From Bifidobacterium catenulatum DSM 16992 = JCM 1194 = LMG 11043 (GTDB taxonomy: Bacteria; Actinomycetota; Actinomycetes; Actinomycetales; Bifidobacteriaceae), in assembly GCF_001025195.1 (NCBI RefSeq), contig NZ_AP012325.1, forward strand, positions 1,860,001-1,924,000: a stretch of 64,000 nucleotides of DNA, read 5' to 3'. The notes under the pieces were generated by a model, which was given only the letters and a program-made list of their open reading frames with translations, did no database searches and had not been told where the DNA came from. The translations under genes were made by a program, and so were the position numbers. Each line of letters begins with the position of its first letter. Positions within the stretch are counted from its first letter, which is position 1. This document shows positions 31,380-39,810 of the stretch, piece after piece.

Positions 31380-31565
31380 TAAAGATGGAGAATTCATTCC
31401 GGCACTGGGACTGATAGGTATGCGATCCCTCCGGCGTGAATGGCCTGAAATCGCTCCAGGGACCGTGCAGGTTGGTGGCTGTGACGACCATGTTGTCGCT
31501 GCAGTCCCAGCCGGTCAGTTGCGAGCCGAACCAGTAGTAGACTCCATACGAGGCGATTCGAGGCA
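31380..31565 (-). pseudogene. Fragment of a GH43 glycoside hydrolase
   Basis: The minus strand reads YGVYYWFGSQLTGWDCSDNM, then VVTATNLHGPWSDFRPFTPE and GSHTYQSQ, the strongly conserved middle of GH43 enzymes of the exo-galactanase type. It has no start, ends near 31380, and meets a GH2 fragment on the other strand at 31565. About 60 of an expected 400 or more residues remain. Confidence 0.65.
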
Positions 31566-31828
31566 TGATTGCGCGCGACAAGAACCACCCGTGCGTAGTA
31601 ATGTGGTCGATCGCCAATGAGCCAGGATTGGATGGTGACGGGGAACGTCCACAGCAGGCGTATGACTACTTTCGTCCGCTGTATGAGCTGGCGCACGCCA
31701 GCGACCCGCAGAACAGGCCGGTCACACTGGTATGCTGCCAAAACGACTACACGACCGACATCGCCGAACGAACCATGGATGTGGTGTGCATCAACCGCTA
31801 CTACGGCTGGTACAACCTGAGCGGTCGA
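31565..31828 (+). pseudogene. Fragment of a GH2 beta-glucuronidase
   Basis: It reads MIARDKNHPCVVMWSIANEP (NEP holds the acid/base Glu), then QQAYDYFRPLYELAHASDPQ and MDVVCINRYYGWYNLSG, a textbook beta-glucuronidase core of about 87 residues. Both ends are missing. The 3' break falls exactly at a hairpin-repeat unit (31828-31915). Confidence 0.75.
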
Positions 31829-31915
31829 ATTCACCCAGTAGCCGGAGGAATCACCCCGCCAGAGAGGCCTTCAGCGGGGTGATTCCTCCAATCCTTGGCG
31901 GATTTACCCCGCTCA
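31828..31915. repeat. Diverged dispersed hairpin-repeat unit
   Basis: It holds ATTCACCCAGTAGCCGGAGG, then ATCACCCCGCC and the inverted GGGGTGATTCCTCC, related to the 53-bp units at 9065-9360 and 42258-42370. AGGAATCACCCCGC pairs with GCGGGGTGATTCCT to make a strong hairpin that could end both the relic and the ABC exporter operon. Confidence 0.6.
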
Positions 31916-33700
31916 GACCTTGATCATGGCGTATTGGGAATCGTAGAGGCGATAGTAGGCACCACGCTTGGCAAGCAGCTCGGCGTGGTTGCCTTGCTCT
32001 ACGATCTGCCCATGGTCGATGTAGCAGATCATGTCCGCGTTCTCGATGGTGGACAATCGGTGCGCGATGATGAAGCTCGTACGTCCCTTCAGCAGGTGGT
32101 TCAATCCGGCCTGAAGCGCCTCTTCGGTACGAGTATCGATATTCGACGTGGCTTCGTCGAGAATCAGAATGCGAGGATCGGCTAGCAGCACTCGCGCGAA
32201 CGCAATCAACTGGCGCTGACCTGCGGAAAGCGTGGAACCACGCTCCTCCACCACCGTGTCGTATCCGTTCGGCAAATCCATGATGAACTCGTGCGCATGC
32301 ACCGCCTTCGCAGCCGCTTCGATCTCGGCATCGGTCGCATCCAACTTGCCGTAACGAATATTCTCGCGCACATTGCCAGAGAAAATGAACGTATCTTGCA
32401 GCATGACGCCCATCTGCCGACGTAACGATTCCAATGTGACCGAACGCACGTCATGCCCGTCAATCGTCACCGACCCTTCTGCAACGTCGTAAAAACGCGA
32501 CAGCAGGTTGATGATCGTGGTTTTGCCGGCCCCGGTCGGGCCGACCAACGCAACAGTACTGCCTGGCGCAACATGCAGATCAACCAGATTGAGAATATTG
32601 CGACCGTCAGGCTCGTAACGGAAGATGACATCGTTGAAATCGACGCGACCTTCGATTGGCGGCAGTTCGGTCGCGTCAGACGCATTGCGGATCTCCGGCT
32701 GCACATCAAGCGTTTCGAAAATACGCTCAAGATACGCGGAACAGGTAATCAGCTGATTGTAGAAATTGCCGATGCTGATCACCGGATTCCAGAAATTATT
32801 CGCATACCCGACGAACGCGATCAGCACGCCGGTGGAAACGTTTACCGCGCCGAAGCCCGTAACGCCCACATAGTAGATGAACGCGATCGTCATGACGGAA
32901 ATGGTCTGGATGCCCGGCCACATGAGGAACTGAATGTGCACAGCCTTCATCCACGAGGTGCGCACGTCGTTCTGCTGCTCCTGGAAGGTTTTGAACTGCG
33001 CAGTCTCCTGAGCGAAGGTCTGCGTGGTTTTCACGCCGGCGATCGACTCGTGGATGAATGCGTTGAGATTGCTCTGCTTGTTCGACAGCACCTGGTACGC
33101 GCGGCGCTGGAAATGTTGCAATATCAGCACCCATGCGATCAGGAACGGGAAAAGCGCAAGGCTGAACAGCGCGAGCCGCCAATCGACCACAAACATGACC
33201 ACCAGAGTGATCAGGAACGTGAACGCGTCGGAAATCACATTGATCAAGCCGGAACTCAACGTGTCGGAAAGGGTGTTCACATAATTGACCACGCGAATCA
33301 GGATTTTGCCGTGCGGACGCGAATCGAAATAGCTGAACGGCAGCGTTTGAATATGCGTGAAAATATCGCGACGCATATCTTTCAACATGAGCTGACCAAC
33401 TCGAGTAATTTCAACGGTACGATAGCGCAATCCGAACTCGTACATCACGATAAGCACTGCCATCAATCCCGTTAATTCACCAAGTAAGGTGAGATTTTTC
33501 GACGGAATCGCACTATCGATCATGATTTTCGTCAAATATGGCACGACTACCGCGATGCAGCTCATCATTACGACGACGGCAAGAATGCGTGCGATACGTG
33601 ACATATATGGTTTTAAATAGACGCCGATACGCAGAATATCGCGCAGATTAATCTGCTCTTCCAGTTCCTCGTCTTCACGGAATGTATTACGTTTTGCCAT
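31913..33700 (-). CDS. ABC exporter half-transporter, consensus ATPase site
   Basis: Fused membrane-ATPase subunit (595 aa) of a heterodimeric exporter with the protein at 33731-35662. There are six membrane segments (about 30-320), then the ATPase domain with Walker A VALVGPTGAGKTT, the signature STLSAGQRQL, Walker B ILILDEATSNID with the catalytic Glu, and the H-loop FIIAHRLST. The order (partner first, 30-bp gap, same strand) fits an operon. The family moves drugs, lipids or peptides; the substrate is unknown. Confidence 0.93.
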   Translation of the reverse strand: MAKRNTFREDEELEEQINLRDILRIGVYLKPYMSRIARILAVVVMMSCIAVVVPYLTKIMIDSAIPSKNLTLLGELTGLMAVLIVMYEFGLRYRTVEITRVGQLMLKDMRRDIFTHIQTLPFSYFDSRPHGKILIRVVNYVNTLSDTLSSGLINVISDAFTFLITLVVMFVVDWRLALFSLALFPFLIAWVLILQHFQRRAYQVLSNKQSNLNAFIHESIAGVKTTQTFAQETAQFKTFQEQQNDVRTSWMKAVHIQFLMWPGIQTISVMTIAFIYYVGVTGFGAVNVSTGVLIAFVGYANNFWNPVISIGNFYNQLITCSAYLERIFETLDVQPEIRNASDATELPPIEGRVDFNDVIFRYEPDGRNILNLVDLHVAPGSTVALVGPTGAGKTTIINLLSRFYDVAEGSVTIDGHDVRSVTLESLRRQMGVMLQDTFIFSGNVRENIRYGKLDATDAEIEAAAKAVHAHEFIMDLPNGYDTVVEERGSTLSAGQRQLIAFARVLLADPRILILDEATSNIDTRTEEALQAGLNHLLKGRTSFIIAHRLSTIENADMICYIDHGQIVEQGNHAELLAKRGAYYRLYDSQYAMIKV

Positions 33701-33730
33701 GGGGTTTCCTCCTTTCTTGCCTTGGTTGCG

Positions 33731-35662
33731 TTACGCTTCGAAACCATGGGAACGACCAGCCTGCAGGCCGAGCTGCTTGTAGTAGATCTCCCAGTAGCGG
33801 CCATGTGCGGCCACGAGTTCGTCATGCGTGCCGCGCTCCACAATGCGGCCGTGTTCGAGCACGAGAATCAGATCGGAATCTTTCACTGATGAAATACGGT
33901 GTGCGATGGTGACGATGGTTTTCTGCTCGTCCAGCTCGCGCAGGTGACGTTGGATTTCCGCTTCCGTTTCCATATCGACGGCGCTGGTCGTGTCGTCCAT
34001 GATGAGGATCGATGGATTGTCGGCAAGCGCGCGGGCGAGGCTCAGGCGCTGTTTTTGGCCGCCGGAAAGGCCGACGCCACGCTCTCCAACCACGGTATCG
34101 TAGCCTTCCGGCATGCTGCGGATGAAGCCGTCCGCACCGGCGATGGTGGCCATGCGGCGAATGTACTGTTCATCGTATTCGCGCTGTTCGCCCACGCCGA
34201 AGCTGATGTTGCCGCCGATGGTGTCGGAAAACAGGAACGTGTCTTGCGCGACGACGCAGACTTGCGAGCGAAGTGTGGCGAGCGGCCAGTCCCGCGCGTC
34301 GACGCCGTCGATGAGCACGCTGCCTTCGGTGGGGTCGTAGAAGCGGGAGATGAGGTTGACGAGGGTGGATTTGCCTGCGCCCGTTTCGCCGAGAATGCCG
34401 AGTTTGGCGCCTGCCGGAACATGGAAATCCACATCTTCAAGCACGGGGGTGTTCGGTTCGTCGGGGAAGGCGAAGCTGACATGCTGGAAGTCGATGCTGC
34501 CGGCGATGCGGGTCGTGCTAGTCGTTACCTGTGTTGCCTGCGCAGCTTGTGTTGCCGATGTTATAAACGTCGCCTGCGATTGCGAGGCGTTGCCAGTTGC
34601 ATCGTTTACACCGTTGGCATTGTTCGCATTCGGAGTTGCGGTATTTGCGTTTGCGCCGACTCCCGGCTTTTCCGTGATGTGCGACTGAGAGGTGAGCAGT
34701 TTGCGGATTTTGATGCAGGATGCGTTGAAACGCTGCCAGTCGTTGATCAGCCATCCGGATTGGCGCACCGGTCCGTCGATCATCCACAGGTAGGAGTTGA
34801 ACGCCACGAGATTGCCGAGCGTCATGTGCCCGGTGATCACCAGGAATCCGCCGAGGCCGAGCGTGATCAGCTGCAGCGAGAAGCCGAGGCCGTCAAGCCA
34901 CGGCATGTATTTGCGGCTGTTGTAGGCCTGAGCCATGTTGCGTTGCATGTAGTCGTCGTTGCGTTCATCGAATTTTTCGGTTTCATACGGTTCGCGTACA
35001 AACGCTTTGACCACACGGTTGCCTTCGATATTTTCTTCAACCATCGAATTCATTTCGGCGAGCGAATTGCGGATGGCGAAGAACAGCGGCCTCGCGTGCG
35101 TAGAAAGTCCGCGTGTAAGAATGAAAATGAACGGCGTAATGCACGCGAGCGCGAGCGCGAGACGCCAGTCGATGGTGAACATCATGGCGAGAGCGCCGAC
35201 GAACATGACCACACAGTCGAGCGCCTGGTAGCTCACCCAGCTCAACGCGTGGCGGATGGCGTCGGTGTCGGAGGTCATGCGGCTCATAATGTCGCCGGTG
35301 CGTGTGTGGTTGAAATACGTGAAGTCAAGTTCGTGCAGTTTCTCGTATTCGTCGCTGACGAGACGAAATACGGAGTTCTGCCCGAAACGTTCCATCCACA
35401 TTTGGTAGCCGTAGCGTGAGGTGACGCGCACGATGGTGAACACGATCATCATGATGCACAGTCGCGTCAGTTCGCTGACGTGTCCTTGCACGATCACACG
35501 GTCCACGATGAGACCCGACAATAGCGGAATGATGAGAGCCATGGTGTTGTTGACGCAGAACAGCACTATCGCGCCGACCACCCGTGGCAGGTCGGGTTTG
35601 CAGTATGGCAGGATCCATTTGAGGTTGCCTGCTTCTTTGTTACGATTCGGATCGACGTACAT
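33731..35662 (-). CDS. ABC exporter half-transporter, degenerate ATPase site
   Basis: First gene of the exporter pair (643 aa). Six membrane segments (about 25-310) and an ATPase domain (about 390-630): Walker A LGILGETGAGKST, signature VGLSGGQKQRLSLARAL, Walker B ILIMDDTTSAVD, H-loop TIAHRISSV. Asp replaces the catalytic Glu after Walker B, the hallmark of the degenerate site in heterodimeric exporters such as BmrC/D. An unusual Asn/Thr/Ala/Gln-rich linker of about 60 residues (about 335-395) separates membrane and ATPase domains. The ATG at 35662 is followed by the full N-terminal elbow helix. Confidence 0.93.
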   Translation of the reverse strand: MYVDPNRNKEAGNLKWILPYCKPDLPRVVGAIVLFCVNNTMALIIPLLSGLIVDRVIVQGHVSELTRLCIMMIVFTIVRVTSRYGYQMWMERFGQNSVFRLVSDEYEKLHELDFTYFNHTRTGDIMSRMTSDTDAIRHALSWVSYQALDCVVMFVGALAMMFTIDWRLALALACITPFIFILTRGLSTHARPLFFAIRNSLAEMNSMVEENIEGNRVVKAFVREPYETEKFDERNDDYMQRNMAQAYNSRKYMPWLDGLGFSLQLITLGLGGFLVITGHMTLGNLVAFNSYLWMIDGPVRQSGWLINDWQRFNASCIKIRKLLTSQSHITEKPGVGANANTATPNANNANGVNDATGNASQSQATFITSATQAAQATQVTTSTTRIAGSIDFQHVSFAFPDEPNTPVLEDVDFHVPAGAKLGILGETGAGKSTLVNLISRFYDPTEGSVLIDGVDARDWPLATLRSQVCVVAQDTFLFSDTIGGNISFGVGEQREYDEQYIRRMATIAGADGFIRSMPEGYDTVVGERGVGLSGGQKQRLSLARALADNPSILIMDDTTSAVDMETEAEIQRHLRELDEQKTIVTIAHRISSVKDSDLILVLEHGRIVERGTHDELVAAHGRYWEIYYKQLGLQAGRSHGFEA

Positions 35663-36060
35663 ACGTAGCGTTCCTTCAGATTGTTTGCTTGGGTATTTGG
35701 GGTTTCGTGGGCTGTTGTTACGTTGATTCGTTGCTTTTCGGCTATTCGTTGCCGTTACGATTCACGTCCGTCGTTTGTCGAGCGTCCCGTTGCCGTCTCT
35801 CTCGGTCGAAACCCCTGTTCGGACTCGTAAACGCGACTTATTCTATGCGAACCGTTTTTCGATGCAACGTAGGTGATTCCGGCGTGTCGCAATCGCAATA
35901 AAAGCAACGCATGCACCGTTACATAAACTCGCTGTGAGCGCAACGAAAATATGGATGATTGCAGTAGCGCTTTCCGTATCGAACCGATACGATATATCGA
36001 GGCGCGGCATTCCGATGACGGCAACGACCGCAATCGTATGAAAAACACGAAAGGACGGCA
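35663..36060. other. Divergent intergenic region
   Basis: It separates the exporter operon (minus) from the esterase (plus) and must hold both promoters. I see no convincing -35/-10 pair, RNA gene or large repeat. Open frames in it look random. Confidence 0.35.
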
Positions 36061-37158
36061 ATGATGTCGGACGAACAGGCACTCATCGCACAATATGCGG
36101 AAAAATATGGTCTTACCGACGAGATGATCAAGCATGCGGAACGTTGGACGGAAACCGACGGCGATCTTGCGGGACTTTCCGAAAAGCGAGTCCGCGGAAT
36201 TCTTGACCTGCGTTTCAGCGCGATCGCAGTAGACACTCCACGTTCCGAACTGTGGCATACTCCGGACACGATCGATGTGATCGAAGACCTTCCATACCTG
36301 CCTGACGGCGGTTACGATACGGAAGCCGGGCAGTGCCGCGGACACTTACTTGATCTGTATCTGCCACATGATGCTGTACTGCGCGCCGGGCACACGACAC
36401 CGGTGTACATCGATATACATGGCGGCGGTTTCACCTACGGATATAAGGAACTGAACCGTAATTTCAACGTGCATCTGGCCGATATGGGATTCGCCGTGTT
36501 CTCACTGAATTATCGCCCGGCCCCGCAGACCGACTTGAGGGGCCAGCTGGCGGATGTGCAAGCGGCATTACGTTGGATCAAGGCGCATCTGGCCGATTAT
36601 CCAGTCAATCCAAACGCCGTATTCCTCACCGGCGATTCGGCCGGCGGCGCATTGACCATGCTGACATTGGCCATTGAAAACAGCGCCGAAGCTGCGGCCG
36701 CGTTCGGCATTGACGAGCCTTCGGGCATCGGTTTCGCCGGCGCGGCTCCGGTTTGCGGCGTGTACAGCCTGGCTTCCAAGCAGACCGCCGACGAAGCCGG
36801 CTTGGGCTCTACCGCATTCTCCCCAGACACGCGAATCGCGCTCGACGAAGCTCTTGGCACGGAATTCTTCGCCGGCCTCGAAGCGGCTGATCCGCGATTC
36901 CTCACTGCAGAAGGACTCGTCAACAACGTTGATCTGCCGCCGCTGTTCATTACCACCTGCAGCGACGATTTTTTGGAGGCAGATAATCTGGCGCTTGCCA
37001 CGGCCCTATCGCGCAAGAGTGCCGATTTCGAACTTTTCGACCCGAAAACGGGCCGTCACGAAGCATTGGGGCACGTATTCGTGATCGGCATGCCATGGCT
37101 GACGGCCAGCGTGGATTGCCTCGAGCGCATCCGTGATTTCTCATACGACCGCTGCTGA
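36061..37158 (+). CDS. Alpha/beta-hydrolase esterase (HSL-like)
   Basis: A 365-aa cytoplasmic esterase/lipase of the hormone-sensitive-lipase type. The oxyanion loop is YIDIHGGGFTYGYKEL, the nucleophile elbow FLTGDSAGGALTML (Ser), the acid is probably in ITTCSDDFLEADNLAL, and the His in GRHEALGHVFVIG. The first about 75 residues form the cap region. The start is ATG 36061 or the ATG right after it; GAAAGGACGG lies upstream. It is followed by a strong terminator. Likely substrates are acetylated or feruloylated sugars or small esters; this is inferred from the gene neighbourhood. Confidence 0.88.
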   Translation: MMSDEQALIAQYAEKYGLTDEMIKHAERWTETDGDLAGLSEKRVRGILDLRFSAIAVDTPRSELWHTPDTIDVIEDLPYLPDGGYDTEAGQCRGHLLDLYLPHDAVLRAGHTTPVYIDIHGGGFTYGYKELNRNFNVHLADMGFAVFSLNYRPAPQTDLRGQLADVQAALRWIKAHLADYPVNPNAVFLTGDSAGGALTMLTLAIENSAEAAAAFGIDEPSGIGFAGAAPVCGVYSLASKQTADEAGLGSTAFSPDTRIALDEALGTEFFAGLEAADPRFLTAEGLVNNVDLPPLFITTCSDDFLEADNLALATALSRKSADFELFDPKTGRHEALGHVFVIGMPWLTASVDCLERIRDFSYDRC

Positions 37159-37201
37159 ATCACAAACGCTAACGCGCAACCACACATAATCACAGACCGC
37201 C

Positions 37202-37247
37202 AACGGTCGGCCATACGCAAACAGGCGCGTGGCCGACCGTTTCTTTT
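37202..37247 (+). terminator. Terminator of the esterase gene
   Basis: AACGGTCGGCCA (37202-37213) pairs perfectly with TGGCCGACCGTT (37230-37241), followed by TTTCTTTT. Confidence 0.9.
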
Positions 37248-37307
37248 CATGCGCCTTTTACGCAACCGAAAACACCAATCGCAATCGCATGCATCCTGTT
37301 CAGAAAA

Positions 37308-37340
37308 GAAAAAGCCGGCGGAGAGAAAGGCCGCCGGCTG
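37308..37340 (-). terminator. Minus-strand terminator with no matching gene
   Basis: On the minus strand, AGCCGGCGG and CCGCCGGCT form a stem followed by TTTTTCTTTTC. The nearest upstream minus-strand gene is the GH172 gene, whose stop lies 520 bp away, so it may end that transcript or be a leftover from a deleted gene. Confidence 0.7.
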
Positions 37341-37590
37341 AGAGAGAGAAGAGAGAAGAAGGGTTCAGTTATGGGGTTCTTCGGGAACCTCGCCAGCTGC
37401 CGTAACCGCTGACATGTTCTATATAACCGCCCAAGTCTTGGAAGAATGATGCGTGTTCCTGTCAATTCGCTGGGAAAAATGTATCGAACATGTAAGCGGA
37501 ACATACACATTCGTGAATTCCGTCGAATGATCGCAACATTACTTCCGATTTGTCCAATCGCACGTCCATATCACTCACCCACTCTGCAAA

Positions 37591-37650
37591 ATCATCCAGT
37601 GAAATGGACAATTCTGCAATAATCGCAAAATCATCCATTTCACTGGACGA
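37591..37650. repeat. Pair of palindromes forming a larger inverted repeat
   Basis: ATCATCCAGTGAAATGGACA and, 15 bases on, ATCATCCATTTCACTGGACG are near-perfect inverted copies. Each is itself palindromic (TCCA-GTGAAA-TGGA). It lies immediately upstream of the AAA ATPase relic. The function is unknown. Confidence 0.6.
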
Positions 37651-37662
37651 TATGTCGAGCTT

Positions 37663-37830
37663 AAGATGCTGCCACTGTCTTTCTCGGAATACCGAAATGC
37701 ATTGCAATCAACAGCAAATGACAATGCGCTGTTCGACCGGTATCTCACATATGGAGGACTCCCCCAAGTTGTGCAGGCACAGAACGCAAGTTGCACAGAC
37801 AGCACAACACCCCCGAACCGACCGGATAGA
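37663..37830 (+). pseudogene. Fragment of an AAA_14/DUF4143-type ATPase
   Basis: It reads MLPLSFSEYRNALQ, then DNALFDRYLTYGGLPQVVQA. This is the hallmark LPLSFxEY...YxxxGGLP motif of the AAA_14/DUF4143 ATPases common in gut anaerobes. About 40 of roughly 400 residues remain, with no start and no P-loop. Confidence 0.7.
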
Positions 37831-37858
37831 CCGGAAATCGCAGGTTCGGGGGCGAAAA

Positions 37859-39040
37859 TCAGCGGGGCTGACGGAAGTGGCGATCGCCAATCGGCGTGAA
37901 CGGTGTGTGCGGCTCGAGCTGATACCAGTACGCGACGGAAGCAACGTCGTCCTGACGCTCGAAATTGCCACCCTCTTCAGTGCCGATCTGCTGCCATTCC
38001 ACACGCAGATCGTGCTCGAAATAAATCGGATCGGGAATGTGCCAGCGATACAGTCCACGGGTCACAGGCGTATTCACATCCCAATACGCGCTTTCGCGAT
38101 GCGAGGCGAGACGCTGTGAGTAGAACGGGAATCCGACGTACGGCGCGCAGAACGTCTGCTCATGCATGCGCCCATGCTCGTCAAAATCAGCGAAACTCCA
38201 CGCACCACCGAAATAATCCTCAGCACCAGTACTGCACCATGTAGGGTACTGGTCGTCTCCATCGATGTACATTTTGACTTCGCCCTCGCCCCACCAACGG
38301 CTTTCCAACGCGGTGAGCGCCAGATACGTGCCAATATACGCGCCACGCCCCTGCACGCCATCAAGCACCACATAATCGCGAGCCAGTTCGGTGACACGTT
38401 CGCGACGCCACTGTGCATGGAAACGCATGGTGCCGGCCGGAAGCGAGTCATATTCGGTGTAGTCAATCTGGTAGAAGAACGCAGGAACGTCTTCATTGTG
38501 ATCGTTGCGGAGCACGATGCGCGCATGTTCGAACGGCATGGAGAAATAGCAGTTGAAACCGCGATTGGGTACGACCACCACCGGCATCGAATTGACTCGG
38601 CAGGCCTGCGCATGGCCGCAGCAAAAGAAGTCGCCGATCGGGCATTGCACGGACGGGGTTTCCTCGCCATCCCAATAGAATTCTAGGATCAGGTTACGAA
38701 GCACGTTCGGGCCGGTAGGCGACGTGCGATCGGTGACGGTCATCCAAATATGGCGGATCACGCCCGGACCGTCCACATTCATCAAAGTGACGCTCTCCCC
38801 CGCTTTCACGGTTTGGATGCAGGGGCTGCCTTTGCGCGACGGGCCAAGTGCACTGGCCGCAGTGGCCGCAGTGCCTTTGCCGCCTGTGGGATTCTCGGCG
38901 TTCACACAACGCGTGCGTCCCGGCGCTGTAACCGCAAGCGAGTCCAGCGGATTGCGCGCGGAGAACGCACCCAATGAATCGACCTGCATATCATGATACG
39001 AACTTTGCTGCATAGCGCTCCAATCGTTATGTTGAGTCAT
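37859..39040 (-). CDS. GH172-family protein (DUF2961)
   Basis: A 393-aa protein with the DUF2961 fold, now GH172, whose bifidobacterial members act on alpha-D-fructofuranosides or alpha-D-arabinofuranosides; which applies here cannot be told. Landmarks: GPGVIRHIWMTVTDR, ILEFYWDGEETPSVQCPIGD, FFCCGHA and STGAEDYFGGAWSF. It has no signal peptide, so is probably cytoplasmic. The frame is open to 39349, but AGGAAAAGGGG lies just before the ATG at 39040 and the sequence upstream of it belongs to a different family (glycosyltransferase relic), so 39040 is the better start. Confidence 0.85.
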   Translation of the reverse strand: MTQHNDWSAMQQSSYHDMQVDSLGAFSARNPLDSLAVTAPGRTRCVNAENPTGGKGTAATAASALGPSRKGSPCIQTVKAGESVTLMNVDGPGVIRHIWMTVTDRTSPTGPNVLRNLILEFYWDGEETPSVQCPIGDFFCCGHAQACRVNSMPVVVVPNRGFNCYFSMPFEHARIVLRNDHNEDVPAFFYQIDYTEYDSLPAGTMRFHAQWRRERVTELARDYVVLDGVQGRGAYIGTYLALTALESRWWGEGEVKMYIDGDDQYPTWCSTGAEDYFGGAWSFADFDEHGRMHEQTFCAPYVGFPFYSQRLASHRESAYWDVNTPVTRGLYRWHIPDPIYFEHDLRVEWQQIGTEEGGNFERQDDVASVAYWYQLEPHTPFTPIGDRHFRQPR

Positions 39041-39349
39041 CAGCGCCCCTTTTCCTGCTATTTTACGGCACCCACAACAGTGCCTCACAGAGATTCGATC
39101 CAAAGCGGTCAACGCCCAGAACGTCACGACCGCATTGAATCCGGCGAACACCGCGTTACCCCAATTATGCGAAAACGTATCGGCATAGAACACCATGCAC
39201 GAATAAATAATGATCGCCCACGGCATCGTCACATACAATGCCGGAGAAGCGGTACGATTATTGACCTTCGGCGTACGCGCGAACGGAATCTTCGTGTTCG
39301 TCATGCCCTGCTGAATCGACTTGAGCGTACCGGAAAGATTCACCGTCAA
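39041..39349 (-). pseudogene. C-terminal relic of a membrane GT2 glycosyltransferase, in frame with GH172
   Basis: It reads TKIPFARTPKVNNRTASPAL, then a membrane segment (YVTMPWAIIIYSCMVFYAD) and a second (NAVFAGFNAVVTFWALTALD). The FxRTPK motif followed by paired membrane helices is the C-terminal end of BcsA-like processive GT2 enzymes. The catalytic part is missing. It runs in frame into the GH172 gene, so a longer chimera is formally possible. Confidence 0.6.
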
Positions 39350-39364
39350 CGAACATTATGGACG

Positions 39365-39678
39365 CAAAATGGTTCAGACGATTACGTCAACGCGTCCGAT
39401 GTTCTTCGCCATGTGATTGAAGACAATACGATTCCCGTACGCCTCGCGCGAAGCAGATCATGCAGCGCACGCTCGATATTTCGCGCGATAATGATGCGTT
39501 CCATGTGGTGTTCGATGGCGTGGAGACTTTGGATCAGGTTGAGTTCATCCGTTCCATTGGAGGCACGATTGCGGAGGGCACGCTGTTGAGCAACGCCATG
39601 AGTGCCAACGAGTTCCTCATGCGTCTCGAAACCATGGGCACTTCATTGCCCGAAGCCGCCCCGAGGCAAGCTGAGTAA
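39365..39678 (+). pseudogene. C-terminal relic of an EAL-domain c-di-GMP phosphodiesterase
   Basis: From about 39451 it reads AKQIMQRTLDISRD, then HVVFDGVETLDQVEFIRSIG and EGTLLSNAMSANEFLMRLE, the last helices of an EAL domain (GVET...Q.EF...G...EG...L..PM...EF). The preceding part (DYVNASDVLRHVIEDNTIPV) is in another frame, so there is a frameshift near 39447. The EAL catalytic core is absent. Confidence 0.65.
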
Positions 39679-39770
39679 AGAGGATTCTCGTTTGCCGCAC
39701 AACTGCTTTATCTCGTGAAATGCTTGAAGGAAATATAGCAGGATGGAATCATATGTGCTAAATTAATTAG

Positions 39771-39784
39771 TAAACCTGTTTAGC
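39771..39784. promoter_or_regulatory. Candidate LacI-family operator upstream of the regulator
   Basis: GTAAACCTGTTTAG, with TAAAC/GTTTA arms around a short centre, lies 27 bases before the LacI-type regulator start. It is next to CTAAATTAATTAG, another imperfect palindrome. Autoregulation is typical for the family; this site is inferred. Confidence 0.45.
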
Positions 39785-39810
39785 CAATGATGGCTTTGAG
39801 GAGGATTCGA

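Noticed and set aside
37462-37707. 81-codon minus-strand gene opposite the AAA_14 relic
   Set aside because: Its protein-like look comes from the palindromic repeat, and it has no ribosome site; the plus-strand frame matches a known family.
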